DNA of 64,000 nt from contig NZ_RBZQ01000009.1 of assembly GCF_003640395.1 (NCBI RefSeq), positions 124,001-188,000 of the forward strand. The letters are read 5' to 3'. The translations under genes were made by a program, and so were the position numbers. The DNA comes from Stutzerimonas urumqiensis (GTDB lineage Bacteria > Pseudomonadota > Gammaproteobacteria > Pseudomonadales > Pseudomonadaceae). Of the stretch, positions 46,868-55,729 are shown piece after piece. Positions within the stretch are counted from its first letter, which is position 1, and each line of letters opens with the position of its first letter. The notes under the pieces were generated by a model that saw only the letters and a program-made list of their open reading frames with translations, was not told the DNA's origin and did no database searches.

Positions 46868-48802
46868 TCAGCCGAGCCGGTTGGCGATCAGTTCGTCGAC
46901 CACGGACGGATCGGCCAGGGTGGTGGTGTCCCCCAGCGAATCCAGCTCATTGCAAGCGATCTTGCGCAGGATGCGCCGCATGATCTTGCCCGAACGCGTC
47001 TTGGGCAGCGCGGGCGCCCATTGCAGCCGATCGGGCTTGGCGAAGCTGCCGATCTCGCGGCCGACCATCGCCAGCAGCTCGTCCCGCAGCCCGTCGCTGG
47101 GTTCGCAGCCCTTCATCAGCGTGACGAAGGCATAGATGCACTGGCCTTTGACGTCGTGCGGGCAGCCGGCCACCGCCGCCTCCGCGACCGCGTCGTGCTG
47201 GACCATCGCGCTTTCCACTTCGGCGGTACCGATCCGGTGGCCGGACACGTTGATGACGTCGTCGACCCGGCCGGTGATCCAGTAGTAGCCGTCTTCGTCG
47301 CGCCGGGCGCCGTCTCCGGTGAAGTAGTAGCCGGGGAAGGGCTTGAAGTAGGTCTCGACATGGCGCGGGTGGTCGCCGTGGATGGTGCGCGTCTGGCTCG
47401 GCCAACTGGCCTTGATCGCCAGCATGCCGCTGCCGGGCCCTTCGATCAGTCTTCCTTTTTCATCCAGCAGCACGGGCTGGACACCGAAGAACGGGCGTGT
47501 CGCCGAGCCGGGTTTGAGGTCGGTGGCGCCGGGTAGCGGGGTGATCATGATGGCCCCGGTTTCGGTCTGCCACCAGGTATCGGCGATCGGGCAACGGCCC
47601 TCGCCGACCACCTGGTAGAACCATTCCCAGGCCTCCGGGTTGATCGGCTCGCCGGCGGTGGCGAGCAGGCGCAGGCTTTGCCGGGAGGTGCGCCGCACGG
47701 GCTCGTCGCCCTCGCGCATCAGGGCGCGAATGGCGGTGGGTGCGGTGTAGAAGGTGTTGACCTGGTAGCGGTCGACGATCTGCCAGAAGCGCGACGCGTC
47801 GGGGTAGTTGGGCACGCCTTCGAACATCAGCGTGGTCGCGCCGTTGGCCAAGGGGCCGTAGACGACGTAGCTGTGCCCGGTGATCCAGCCGACGTCGGCG
47901 GTGCACCAGTGGATGTCGCCGTCGTGGTAGTCGAAGACGTACTTGTGGGTCATGGCGGCCTGCAACAGGTAACCGCCAGTGGTGTGCAGCACGCCCTTGG
48001 GTTTGCCGGTCGAGCCGGAGGTGTAGAGGATGAAGAGCGGATCTTCCGCCCCCATCGGCTCGGCCGGGCATTGGACGGACGCGTCCGCCAGAGCCTCGTG
48101 ATACCAGCAGTCGCGCGCGGGTTGCCAACCGACCTCGGCGCCGGTTCGCCTGACCACCAGAACGGTGCTGACCTGAGGGCAGCGGGCGAGGGCTTCGTCG
48201 ACGTTGCGCTTGAGCGGGATGCGCTTGCCGCCTCGCAGGCCTTCGTCGGCGGTGATCACGGTCGCGCAGTCGGCATCGTTGATGCGATCGCGTAGTGCGT
48301 CCGGCGAGAAGCCGCCGAATACCACGGTGTGCACCGCGCCGATCCGGGTGCAGGCGAGCATGGCGAAGGCGGTCTCCGGGATCATCGGCATGTAGATGCA
48401 GACGCGATCGCCCTTGCGTACGCCCCGCGCACGCAGCGCATTGGCCAGCCGGCAGACCTGCTCGTGCAGTTCTCGGTAGGTGTAGCGAGCGGTATCGGCG
48501 GCGTCGTCGCCTTCCCAGATGAGCGCAACCTGGTCGCCGCGGCTGGCGAGGTGACGGTCGATGCAGTTGAGGCTGACATTGAGCGTGCCGCCGTCGAACC
48601 AGCGCGTGACGCCCTGGCGCATGTCGCTCTGGCAGACCTGCGTCCAGGGCGAGAGCCAATCGAGGAAGGCGCTGGCTTGCTCGGCCCAGAAAAGCTCCGG
48701 CTGCTCGACCGATTGCCGGTACAGGCGCAGGTAGTCGTCGTTGTTCAGGTGCGCGCGCTGCCGGACCTCGGCAGGCACGGGGTGGGTGCTGATCGAATAC
48801 AT
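46868..48802 (-). CDS. acs: Acetyl-coenzyme A synthetase
   Basis: Activates acetate to acetyl-CoA through acetyl-AMP. The 644-residue protein has the adenylate-forming core [34 protein letters not shown], and the C-terminal TRSGKIMRR with Lys606, the residue acetylated to inactivate Acs in relatives. The start [14 protein letters not shown] is normal. The leader has a CA-rich Crc/Hfq-type motif over the ribosome-binding site, suggesting repression on preferred carbon sources. It is the last gene of the pcnB to acs run and lies 174 bases after pgi. Confidence 0.97.
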   Translation of the reverse strand: MYSISTHPVPAEVRQRAHLNNDDYLRLYRQSVEQPELFWAEQASAFLDWLSPWTQVCQSDMRQGVTRWFDGGTLNVSLNCIDRHLASRGDQVALIWEGDDAADTARYTYRELHEQVCRLANALRARGVRKGDRVCIYMPMIPETAFAMLACTRIGAVHTVVFGGFSPDALRDRINDADCATVITADEGLRGGKRIPLKRNVDEALARCPQVSTVLVVRRTGAEVGWQPARDCWYHEALADASVQCPAEPMGAEDPLFILYTSGSTGKPKGVLHTTGGYLLQAAMTHKYVFDYHDGDIHWCTADVGWITGHSYVVYGPLANGATTLMFEGVPNYPDASRFWQIVDRYQVNTFYTAPTAIRALMREGDEPVRRTSRQSLRLLATAGEPINPEAWEWFYQVVGEGRCPIADTWWQTETGAIMITPLPGATDLKPGSATRPFFGVQPVLLDEKGRLIEGPGSGMLAIKASWPSQTRTIHGDHPRHVETYFKPFPGYYFTGDGARRDEDGYYWITGRVDDVINVSGHRIGTAEVESAMVQHDAVAEAAVAGCPHDVKGQCIYAFVTLMKGCEPSDGLRDELLAMVGREIGSFAKPDRLQWAPALPKTRSGKIMRRILRKIACNELDSLGDTTTLADPSVVDELIANRLG

Positions 48803-48810
48803 GGCGGTTC

Positions 48811-48826
48811 CCTTGTTCTTGTTTGT
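48811..48826 (-). promoter_or_regulatory. CA-rich Hfq/Crc motif over the acs ribosome-binding site
   Basis: On the minus strand the leader reads ACAAACAAGAACAAGG, eight bases before the acs ATG, with the AAGG end acting as Shine-Dalgarno. It fits the AAnAAnAA pattern bound by Hfq with Crc in pseudomonads, which blocks translation. Confidence 0.7.
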
Positions 48827-48925
48827 CCGCTTGCACGGGAAGGGTGCGCCATGCAGGACGGTCGATCAAGCCAGAGGGATTGGGCCTTTGGTCGAAGGTC
48901 GGGGGCGAAGCCTTGGGGTCAAAAC

Positions 48926-48962
48926 GAAAAAGGCCGGCGCGACGCAGGGCGTCGGCCGGCCT
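48926..48962 (-). terminator. Rho-independent terminator of pgi
   Basis: AGGCCGGC and GCCGGCCT arms plus an inner GACGC/GCGTC pairing form a long G+C stem followed on the minus strand by TTTTT, 14 bases after the pgi stop. It separates pgi from acs, so acs must have its own promoter. Confidence 0.9.
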
Positions 48963-48976
48963 CGTCAGCGTTGCGA

Positions 48977-50641
48977 TCAGCCGCGGTGACGGCCGCGGAA
49001 GTAGTCGATCAGGCCCTGGGTGGACGAGTCTTCGGCAGGCGGTGCGTCGTAGCCGGTGAGACGGCCGTAGACCGCCTTGCCCAGCTCCTTGCCCAGTTCC
49101 ACGCCCCATTGGTCGAACGAGTTGATGCCCCAGATGACGCCCTGCACGAAGACCTTGTGCTCGTACAGCGCGATCAGCGCGCCCAGGCGCCCGGGGCTGA
49201 TGCTTTCCATCACCAGGGTGTTGCTCGGCCGGTTGCCGGGAATGACCTTGTGCGGCGCGAGTCGTTGAACCTCGGCTTCCGGCAGGCCCTTGGCACGCAG
49301 CTCGGTCTCGGCCTCTTCGCGCGTCTTGCCCTGCATCAGCGCCTGGCTCTGCGACAGGCAGTTGGCATACAGCCACTCGTGGTGGTCGGCGACCGGGTTG
49401 TGGCTGACCACCGGGACGATGAAGTCCGCCGGAATCAGCGGCGTGCCTTGGTGCAGCAGCTGGTGGTAGGCGTGTTGGCCGTTGGCGCCAACGCCGCCCC
49501 AGATCACCGGGCCGGTCCCGCAGGAGACCGGCGTGCCGTCCTGGCGCACGCTCTTGCCGTTCGACTCCATGTCCATCTGTTGCAGGTGTTTGACGAAATT
49601 GCGCAGGTAGTGGTCGTACGGCAGGAAGGCGTAGGACTGCGCGCCGAGGAAGTTGTGGTACCACACGCCCAACAACGCCAGCAGCACCGGCATGTTCCGC
49701 TCGAACGGCTCGGTCAGGAAATGCGTGTCCATGCTGTAGGCGCCGGAAAGCAGGTCCTTGAAGTTGTGCATGCCGATGGCCAGCGCGATCGGCAGGCCGA
49801 TGGCCGACCACAGCGAATAGCGCCCGCCGACCCAGTCCCACATCGGGAAGATGTTCTTCTCGCGAATGCCGAAGTCGATCGCCGCCTGCTTGTTGCTGGT
49901 GACCGCGATGAAGTGGCGGTAGAGCTTTTCCTCGGTGCCGCCGCGGGCCAGGTACCAGGTGCGGGCGGCCTGCGCGTTCTTGAGCGTTTCCAGCGTGCCG
50001 AAGGTCTTGCTGGAAATGATGAACAGGGTGGTCTCGACGTTGAGCTTGGCCGTCACTTCGCGGAATTCGCTGCCGTCGATGTTGGCCAGGTAGTGGCAGC
50101 GCACGCCGTGCTGGGTGAACGGCAGCAGCGCTTCGGACACCAGCTGCGGCCCCAGGAAGGAGCCGCCGATGCCGATGTTCACCACGTCGGTGATGGCTTT
50201 GTCGTTGTAGCCACGCCAGAGATTGTTGTGGATGCGCCCGACGATGTCGGTCATCTGCGCCAGCGCGGCGTGAACGTCGCGCATGACGTTCTGGCCGTCG
50301 ACCATCACGGTGTCGCCCATCGGCCGGCGCAGCGCGGTATGCAGGACCGGGCGACCTTCCGAGGCGTTGATCGGTTCGCCGTTGAACATGGCATGGGCCG
50401 CTTGCTCGACGCCGGCTTCACGGGCCAGGTTGACGAGCAGTTGCAGCGTCTCGCCGGTGATCAGGTTCTTCGAGTAGTCGAGAAACAGCCCGCAGCAGGA
50501 GACGGACAGTTCATCGAAGCGCTTGGGGTCGGCGGCGAAGGCCTGGCGCATGCTGAAGTTCTGCATGGCCAGGCGGTGTTCCTCCAGGGCCTTCCAGGAC
50601 GGCAGTTCGGTGACGTCGAGTGGGTGCTGGTAGTACATCAT
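48977..50641 (-). CDS. pgi: Glucose-6-phosphate isomerase
   Basis: Interconverts glucose 6-phosphate and fructose 6-phosphate. The 554-residue protein has [18 protein letters not shown], the phosphate-binding [15 protein letters not shown] loop ([12 protein letters not shown]), [13 protein letters not shown] and the C-terminal GVELGKELG signature. Two adjacent ATGs (50641 and 50638) could start it; the first gives 554 residues, the usual pseudomonad length. AAGGAAG lies nine bases upstream. Confidence 0.97.
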   Translation of the reverse strand: MMYYQHPLDVTELPSWKALEEHRLAMQNFSMRQAFAADPKRFDELSVSCCGLFLDYSKNLITGETLQLLVNLAREAGVEQAAHAMFNGEPINASEGRPVLHTALRRPMGDTVMVDGQNVMRDVHAALAQMTDIVGRIHNNLWRGYNDKAITDVVNIGIGGSFLGPQLVSEALLPFTQHGVRCHYLANIDGSEFREVTAKLNVETTLFIISSKTFGTLETLKNAQAARTWYLARGGTEEKLYRHFIAVTSNKQAAIDFGIREKNIFPMWDWVGGRYSLWSAIGLPIALAIGMHNFKDLLSGAYSMDTHFLTEPFERNMPVLLALLGVWYHNFLGAQSYAFLPYDHYLRNFVKHLQQMDMESNGKSVRQDGTPVSCGTGPVIWGGVGANGQHAYHQLLHQGTPLIPADFIVPVVSHNPVADHHEWLYANCLSQSQALMQGKTREEAETELRAKGLPEAEVQRLAPHKVIPGNRPSNTLVMESISPGRLGALIALYEHKVFVQGVIWGINSFDQWGVELGKELGKAVYGRLTGYDAPPAEDSSTQGLIDYFRGRHRG

Positions 50642-50824
50642 GAGATGCGGCTTCCTTTGCGTAGTAATGCTGGCACGCCCGGCGCCCATTGCTGATAGCG
50701 CGTGACGCGGTCCGTTCGGCTTTTCTTCTGGCGTAGACGATGGCCGCTCCGGTCCATCGCAGAGTGCTCAGACCCTTGAAAAGCCTGCTGTGTTCCGGTC
50801 CGACGGTCGCGGCGGACGGAAACG

Positions 50825-50856
50825 AAAAGGCCCGGCGTCGTGCGACGGCCGGGCCT
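50825..50856 (-). terminator. Rho-independent terminator of the pan operon
   Basis: AGGCCCGGC and GCCGGGCCT arms with an inner GTCG/CGAC pair form a strong stem followed on the minus strand by TTTT, 39 bases after the panD stop. Confidence 0.88.
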
Positions 50857-50894
50857 CGGTCATGCGGTGTTCCGTGGTGCGACGGACAAGGCGG

Positions 50895-51275
50895 TCAAGC
50901 CACCTGCACCGGAATGGCATTGCTGGTGTGGCTCAGCTCGCCATCGGCGCCCATGTAGAGGATGCGCGGCTTGAAGTTCGCCAGCTCCGCTTCGCTGTAG
51001 TGCGCATAGGCACAGATGATCAGCCGGTGGCCGACGCCAGCCTTGTGCGCGGCCGCGCCGTTCACCGAAATGATCTTGGAGCCTTCCTCGCCGCGGATGG
51101 CGTAGGTGGTGAACCGCTCGCCGTTGTCCACGTTGTAGATCTGGATCTGCTCGTACTCCCGGATGCCGGACAGGTCGAGCCAGTTGCCGTCGATGGCGCA
51201 GGAGCCTTCGTAGTCCAGGACCGAATGGGTCACCTGGGCGCGGTGCAGTTTGGCCTTGAGCATGATGGCGTGCAT
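50895..51275 (-). CDS. panD: Aspartate 1-decarboxylase PanD
   Basis: Pyruvoyl-dependent enzyme making beta-alanine for pantothenate. The 126-residue proenzyme has the self-cleavage site at Gly24-Ser25 in YEGSCAID, where Ser25 becomes the pyruvoyl group, and YAHYSEAE near the C-terminus. It is the last gene of panB-panC-panD; 83 bases separate it from panC. Confidence 0.97.
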   Translation of the reverse strand: MHAIMLKAKLHRAQVTHSVLDYEGSCAIDGNWLDLSGIREYEQIQIYNVDNGERFTTYAIRGEEGSKIISVNGAAAHKAGVGHRLIICAYAHYSEAELANFKPRILYMGADGELSHTSNAIPVQVA

Positions 51276-51358
51276 GGCGAATCCTCAGCGGGGTGCGACA
51301 GGGCGGCGCAGAGTGTGCCCGAAGCCCTGAGGGCGATCAAGGCGACGGGATCGGTGGA

Positions 51359-52219
51359 TCAGGCGTGGCTCGGTGGCCGGACGATCAGGTTGTCGATCAG
51401 CCGGGTCGTGCCGAGAAACGCGGCGGCCACGAGCACCAGCTCCGTCGAGTCGGCGCGTGCCGGGCCCAGGGTCAGGGCGTCGCGGATTTCCAGGTAGTCG
51501 GGCCGCAAACCGGCTTCGCGCAGCTCGGCGAGCGCCTGCTCGATCAGCTCGGCATGATCGGTCCGTCCCGCCTCGATGGCCTCGCCCAGCGCCTTGAGCG
51601 CGCGGTGCAAGTGCGGCGCACGGGCGCGCTGGTCCGCGTCGAGGTAACCGTTGCGCGAGGACAGGGCCAGGCCGTCCTCCGCACGGACGGTCGGCTCGCC
51701 GATGATCTCGATCGGCAGGTTCAGGTCGCGCACGAGGGTGCGGATGACGGCGAGCTGCTGGAAGTCCTTCTGGCCGAACACGGCAACATCGGGCTGCACC
51801 ATGTTGAAGAGCTTGGTGACCACGGTGGCGACGCCATCGAAATGACCGGGCCGACTGCCGCCGCATAGGCCTTCCGAGACGCCGGGCACGCTGACGCGGG
51901 TCTGCATGGCCTGGCCGTTCGGGTACATCTCATCGACATTGGGCGCGAACAGCAGGTCGCAGCCCGCTGCGGCCAGTTTGTCCTGGTCGGCGGCGAGCGT
52001 TCGTGGGTAGCTGGCAAGGTCTTCGTTGGGGCCGAACTGCAGCGGGTTGACGAAGATGCTGGCGACGATGAAGTCGGCGCGGGTTTTGGCGCGCGTGACC
52101 AGTGCGACGTGACCGCTGTGCAGGTTGCCCATCGTCGGCACGAAGCCGACCCGGGCGCCACCGGCGCGTGCCTCGCTGACGGCGCGTCGCAGCGCCTCGA
52201 CGGTATGGACGGTGATCAT
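51359..52219 (-). CDS. panC: Pantothenate synthetase PanC
   Basis: ATP-dependent condensation of pantoate with beta-alanine. The 286-residue protein has the nucleotidyl-transferase HxGH-type motif in [14 protein letters not shown] near residue 30, [10 protein letters not shown] and the KMSKS-like [10 protein letters not shown]. The ATG overlaps the panB stop (ATGA). Confidence 0.98.
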   Translation of the reverse strand: MITVHTVEALRRAVSEARAGGARVGFVPTMGNLHSGHVALVTRAKTRADFIVASIFVNPLQFGPNEDLASYPRTLAADQDKLAAAGCDLLFAPNVDEMYPNGQAMQTRVSVPGVSEGLCGGSRPGHFDGVATVVTKLFNMVQPDVAVFGQKDFQQLAVIRTLVRDLNLPIEIIGEPTVRAEDGLALSSRNGYLDADQRARAPHLHRALKALGEAIEAGRTDHAELIEQALAELREAGLRPDYLEIRDALTLGPARADSTELVLVAAAFLGTTRLIDNLIVRPPSHA

Positions 52220-53016
52220 GCTGAGAACTCGTGTTCGGGCGCGGGGAACTGCACCGCCTTGACAGCGCTCACGTAGGCGGAGAAGGCCGCGGGAATGCTC
52301 GGGCTGTCGACCATGAAGTTGCGCACGAACTTGGCGACGCGACCGCTCAGGGACAGACCGAGCATGTCATGCATGACCAGGACCTGTCCGTCGGTACCCG
52401 GGCCGGCGCCGATTCCGATCACCGGAACGCTGACCGCCTGCGTGATGCGCGTCGCCAGGTCGCTCGGTACGCATTCCAGCAGCAGCATCGCGGCACCGGC
52501 GGCCTCGAGCGCCTGAGCGTCTTCGAGCATTCGGGCCGCCTGCGCCTCTTCCCGGCCCTGCACCTTGTAGCCGCCGAGCAGGTTGACCGCCTGCGGCGTC
52601 AGGCCCATGTGGGCGCAGACCGGGATGCCTCGCTCGGCCAGCAGCCGGATCGATTCGGCGAGCCAGCCGGCACCTTCGAGCTTGATCATGTGCGCGCCCG
52701 CCTGCATGAGCGTGGCGGAATTGTTGAGCGTCTGCTCGACCGTGGCGTTGGCCATGAATGGCAGGTCGGCGACGATCATCGCGCCCCGGTTGCCCCGCTT
52801 GACGTTCGCGGTGTGATACGCCATGTCCGCCACCGTAACCGGCAGGGTGCTGTCATGGCCTTGCAGGACCATGCCGAGCGAATCGCCGATCAGCAGCAGC
52901 TCGACGCCCGCTTCGCACAGGGTCTTGGCGAAGGTGGCGTCATAGCAGGTCAGCATGGTGATTTTTTCGCCCTTGCGCTTGAGCGCTTGCAGGGTCGTCA
53001 GGGTGACATCTGGCAT
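52216..53016 (-). CDS. panB: 3-methyl-2-oxobutanoate hydroxymethyltransferase PanB
   Basis: First committed step of pantothenate synthesis, adding hydroxymethyl from methylene-THF to ketoisovalerate. The 266-residue protein has the Mg-binding [19 protein letters not shown] motif and [11 protein letters not shown] chose the ATG at 53016 with GAGAGGA seven bases upstream, giving the usual pseudomonad length; an open frame continues upstream without homology. Confidence 0.97.
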   Translation of the reverse strand: MPDVTLTTLQALKRKGEKITMLTCYDATFAKTLCEAGVELLLIGDSLGMVLQGHDSTLPVTVADMAYHTANVKRGNRGAMIVADLPFMANATVEQTLNNSATLMQAGAHMIKLEGAGWLAESIRLLAERGIPVCAHMGLTPQAVNLLGGYKVQGREEAQAARMLEDAQALEAAGAAMLLLECVPSDLATRITQAVSVPVIGIGAGPGTDGQVLVMHDMLGLSLSGRVAKFVRNFMVDSPSIPAAFSAYVSAVKAVQFPAPEHEFSA

Positions 53017-53136
53017 GGTGCCGTCCTCTCGAGGCCTGTCAGGCATGCGCATGCGCGAAGCCTGTATAGGGGTCGGTCGATCGCGCTCGGTCTGCGCGAG
53101 GTGATGCGCCCAGTGGATGCGTCCCGACGTCGGGCG

Positions 53137-53201
53137 CTTATAGTCCCGATGCGTCGCGGGTTAGTCAATCGCGACTGTTACCGCTGTGTTACGAGCGTTA
53201 C
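53137..53201 (-). promoter_or_regulatory. panB upstream region with TGTTAC repeats
   Basis: On the minus strand a TTGACT box (53163-53168) lies 17-20 bases ahead of alternative -10 boxes (GACTAT 53140-53145 or TATAAG 53137-53142). Just upstream, three GTTAC repeats (as read on the plus strand) start at 53177, 53188 and 53197, about one helical turn apart, the last touching the folK stop. A binding site for a regulator is inferred. Confidence 0.4.
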
Positions 53202-53701
53202 CGCTGCGGTGACAGGGCCTCGAGGCGCTCCAGTCCTTCGAAGGGACATTGCGCGAGAAGATCGGAAAGGAATCGTCCGTCCGCCAGCCGCAGGCCGACC
53301 GGTGCCACGTCGGCCAAGGGGTACAGAACGAAGGCGCGAGCCTGCAGGTGATAGTGCGGAACCCGCAGGCGCGGCTCGTCGATCAGTCGATCGCCATACA
53401 GAATGATGTCGAGGTCGAGCGTGCGCGCGCCCCAGCGTCGTTCGCGGACCCGACCCTGGGCATGCTCGATCGCCTGGAGGGCGTCGAGCAGGTCGATCGG
53501 CGGCAGATCGGTGTCCAGCGCCGCCACGGCGTTGACATACCGGGGCTGGTCGGCCGGGCCGAGCGGATCGCTCGCATAGAAGGAAGAAACATCGGCCAAG
53601 CGCGTGTCCGGCAGGGTCGCCAGCGACCGCAGGGCCTGGTCCAGCTGATCGGCGGGCGATGCGAGGTTGCTGCCCAGCCCGATGTAGGCGCGTTCGGTCA
53701 C
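53198..53701 (-). CDS. folK: HPPK, folate biosynthesis pyrophosphokinase FolK
   Basis: Transfers pyrophosphate from ATP to 6-hydroxymethyl-7,8-dihydropterin in folate synthesis. The 167-residue protein has GLGSNLASP near the N-terminus and the ATP/Mg motif RRWGARTLDLDIILYG near residue 90. The ATG overlaps the pcnB stop (ATGA), the usual pcnB-folK coupling. Confidence 0.97.
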   Translation of the reverse strand: MTERAYIGLGSNLASPADQLDQALRSLATLPDTRLADVSSFYASDPLGPADQPRYVNAVAALDTDLPPIDLLDALQAIEHAQGRVRERRWGARTLDLDIILYGDRLIDEPRLRVPHYHLQARAFVLYPLADVAPVGLRLADGRFLSDLLAQCPFEGLERLEALSPQR

Positions 53702-55086
53702 TCGGCCGACGCCCCGGTGCCGGACGGGCGCTTGCGCCGCCCGCCGCGCCGCCGCTTGCGGCTGCTCTCGTCGTCCTTTCCGCTCAGGCTGCGGATCAAG
53801 GCACGGCGACCCTGCTCATCGGCTTCCTGGTAGTCGGTCCACCAGTCGCCGAGGCCATCGGTTTCTTCCCCGGCGCTCTCGCGCAGAAGAAGGAAGTCAT
53901 AGCCGGCGCGAAAGCGAGGGCTCTCCAGCAGTTGATCGGCACGACGACCGTGGCGACGAGGCAGGCGTTCCTGCATGTCCCAGATCTCGCGCATCGGAAT
54001 GGAGAAGCGCTTGGGGATCGCCGTTCGCTGGCATTGCTCCCAAACAATGTCGTGCGCCGCTTCATGCATGGCTGGTATCGGCGGCATGCCACGGTCCTGC
54101 AGGAGCTTCACGCGCGCCGGCAGGGCCGGCCACAGCAGGGCGGCAAAAAGAAACGCAGGTGTTACCGGCTTGCCCTGGTGGATGCGTTCATCGGTGTTGA
54201 TCAACGCCTGGCGGATCAGGTCGCCGGCGTAATCCGGGTCCTCGGCCAGAGCGGCTGCGCTGGCTGGGAACAAGGGGGCAAACAGGTCGTACTCGAGCAG
54301 CAGTTCGAAGGTGCGCTCGGCACGTCCGCCAAGGAACAGCTTGATCACCTCGTCGAACAGCCGTGCCGAGGGAATGTCGCGCAACAGCGGGGCAAGTCGG
54401 CGAATAGGCTCGGCGCTGTATCGCTCGATCTCGAAGTCCAGTTTGGCGGCGAAGCGCACGGCGCGGAGCATGCGTACCGGATCTTCCTGGTAACGCAGCT
54501 CGGGGTCGCCGATCAGCCGGATGAGCCGGTTGCGGATGTCATGGACACCGTGCGTGTGATCGAGGATGCGTTCGCTGGAGGGGTCGTAGTAGAGCGCATT
54601 GATGGTGAAGTCGCGGCGCTGCGCATCGTCCTCGAGACTGCCGTAGACGTTGTCTCTCAGGATGCGTCCGCTTTCGTTGCGCGCGCCGTGCTGGGCATCG
54701 TCCTCTTCCTCCAGGTGCTGCGCGCGGAAGGTGGCGACCTCGATGATTTCCCGGCCGAAGTGAACGTGCACCAGCTTGAATCGACGGCCGATGACGCGTG
54801 CGTTACGAAACTCCGCGCGGACCTGTTCCGGCGTGGCGCTGGTAGCGACGTCGAAATCCTTGGGAGTCATTTCCAGCAGCAGGTCACGCACGCAGCCGCC
54901 CACGACGTAGGCCTCGTAGCCCGCCTGCTGCAGGCGCTCGACGACGTTGACGGCGTTGCGGCTGAGCTTGGCACGCGGCAGGGCATGTTGGCGGCTGGTG
55001 AGTATTTCGGGCGTGCGGCGCTGCGGCGAAAAACGACGCAGGGGAGAGCGGAAGGACTGGAACAGCTTTTTCAGCATGGGGGGCAC
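53698..55086 (-). CDS. pcnB: Poly(A) polymerase I PcnB
   Basis: Adds poly(A) tails to RNA 3' ends, promoting decay. The 462-residue protein has the class II nucleotidyltransferase head (YVVGGCVRDLLLEMTPKDFD), the RRFKLVHVHFG motif with the RRFKL signature that marks PAPs against CCA enzymes, and a basic C-terminal tail (SSRKRRRGGRRKRPSG) for RNA binding. It starts 120-130 bases after the crcZ terminator and is read in the same direction. Confidence 0.96.
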   Translation of the reverse strand: MPPMLKKLFQSFRSPLRRFSPQRRTPEILTSRQHALPRAKLSRNAVNVVERLQQAGYEAYVVGGCVRDLLLEMTPKDFDVATSATPEQVRAEFRNARVIGRRFKLVHVHFGREIIEVATFRAQHLEEEDDAQHGARNESGRILRDNVYGSLEDDAQRRDFTINALYYDPSSERILDHTHGVHDIRNRLIRLIGDPELRYQEDPVRMLRAVRFAAKLDFEIERYSAEPIRRLAPLLRDIPSARLFDEVIKLFLGGRAERTFELLLEYDLFAPLFPASAAALAEDPDYAGDLIRQALINTDERIHQGKPVTPAFLFAALLWPALPARVKLLQDRGMPPIPAMHEAAHDIVWEQCQRTAIPKRFSIPMREIWDMQERLPRRHGRRADQLLESPRFRAGYDFLLLRESAGEETDGLGDWWTDYQEADEQGRRALIRSLSGKDDESSRKRRRGGRRKRPSGTGASAE

Positions 55087-55214
55087 TTGGTGACGAATGG
55101 AGGCCGGCAGACGGGCCTTCGGGCCGGCGCGGACAGCGCAGAGTCTAGCATCGGGGCGAACCGATGTTGAATGAAGCGGGGAAGGGTGTCAAAACAGGAG
55201 GGCCGTAAAGCACT

Positions 55215-55235
55215 GGGGGAGCCGAAGCTCCCCCC
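55215..55235 (-). terminator. Terminator hairpin of crcZ
   Basis: GGGGGAGC and GCTCCCCC arms around a tetraloop (CGAA on the plus strand, TTCG on the transcript). The following minus-strand bases AGTGCTTT are only weakly T-rich. Confidence 0.75.
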
Positions 55236-55572
55236 AAGGTATGTGCGTGCTTTGTTTTTATTGTTGGTTCGGGCCTGTTGTTTTTGTTTTCGCCCGTCCC
55301 TAGGCCTTGGCCGTCGGGAGGTGCTCCTACGTTGGGAGCCAGTAGCAAACGGATTGCTTTGGTCGCTGATGTTGCCAGTGATCGTCGATCCAACCAGTGC
55401 AGGCGCTGCGTTGAGCAGTTTTGTTGTTCTCGGCCTGGTCGTGGGGTTAAACCCCGGTGGCAACTCCTCTCCAAAAGAATCAGTTAGCTGCGTCTCTGCC
55501 TTCTTGTTTTTGTTCTGCTAGAGCCGGTACGTCTTGTTCTTGTTATGGGATCTGCTTGTTATTGTTGTTGTG
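55215..55572 (-). ncRNA. crcZ: Small RNA CrcZ, Hfq/Crc decoy
   Basis: The gap between cbrB and pcnB holds a sigma-54 promoter, then about 360 bases without a credible ORF, then a terminator hairpin. The minus strand has six CA-rich AAnAAnAA motifs (plus-strand positions 55556-55571, 55533-55546, 55501-55514, 55418-55430, 55275-55290, 55251-55269), which in CrcZ bind Hfq/Crc and relieve catabolite repression. The GTGGGGTTAAACCCC-type inner stem lies at about 55441-55455. Position, orientation and motifs match P. aeruginosa crcZ. Both ends are estimates. Confidence 0.92.
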
Positions 55573-55583
55573 CCATAGAGAAA

Positions 55584-55598
55584 GCAGGTGGCGTGCCA
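55584..55598 (-). promoter_or_regulatory. Sigma-54 promoter of crcZ
   Basis: The minus strand reads TGGCACGCCACCTGC: GG (55597-55596) and GC (55585-55584) are ten bases apart, as sigma-54 requires. The start of transcription is expected near 55572, next to the first CA motif. CbrB has the GAFTGA loop needed to work with sigma-54. Confidence 0.9.
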
Positions 55599-55654
55599 AC
55601 TTTTTAAAATGCTTATTTTTCAGTGTGTTGCATGAGATGGCTTTTCTGGTGGGC

Positions 55655-55691
55655 AAAAAAAACCGGGCTTCCGTTACCGATGAACCCGGTT
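55655..55691 (-). terminator. Rho-independent terminator of cbrB
   Basis: AACCGGG and CCCGGTT arms around a 17-base loop, followed on the minus strand by eight T. It ends cbrB mRNA just ahead of the crcZ promoter. The loop contains a GTTAC (55673-55677), which resembles the adjacent activator half-sites. Confidence 0.9.
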
Positions 55692-55693
55692 TT

Positions 55694-55721
55694 TGTTACG
55701 TAATCGTTCGGTGCGGTAACA
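55694..55721 (-). promoter_or_regulatory. Probable CbrB upstream activating site for crcZ
   Basis: Inverted half-sites TGTTAC (55694-55699) and GTAACA (55716-55721) are 16 bases apart, about 100 bases upstream of the sigma-54 -24 box, the usual place for an enhancer site. That CbrB binds here is inferred from position and symmetry. Confidence 0.65.
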
Positions 55722-55729
55722 GCCGGGTA

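Noticed and set aside
47460-49841. Minus-strand open frame of 793 codons across acs and pgi
   Set aside because: It runs in another frame through two clearly homologous genes and their terminator, with the Arg/His-rich composition of a G+C-rich shadow frame.
50671-50685. Sigma-54-like TGGCACGCCCGGCGC on the plus strand near pgi
   Set aside because: Spacing fits but the -12 half lacks TTGC, and no plus-strand gene lies downstream.
55171-55521. Plus-strand open frame of 116 codons opposite crcZ
   Set aside because: It is the complement of the CrcZ CA-rich motifs, giving strings of Leu/Phe/Cys; no ribosome-binding site and no family resemblance.
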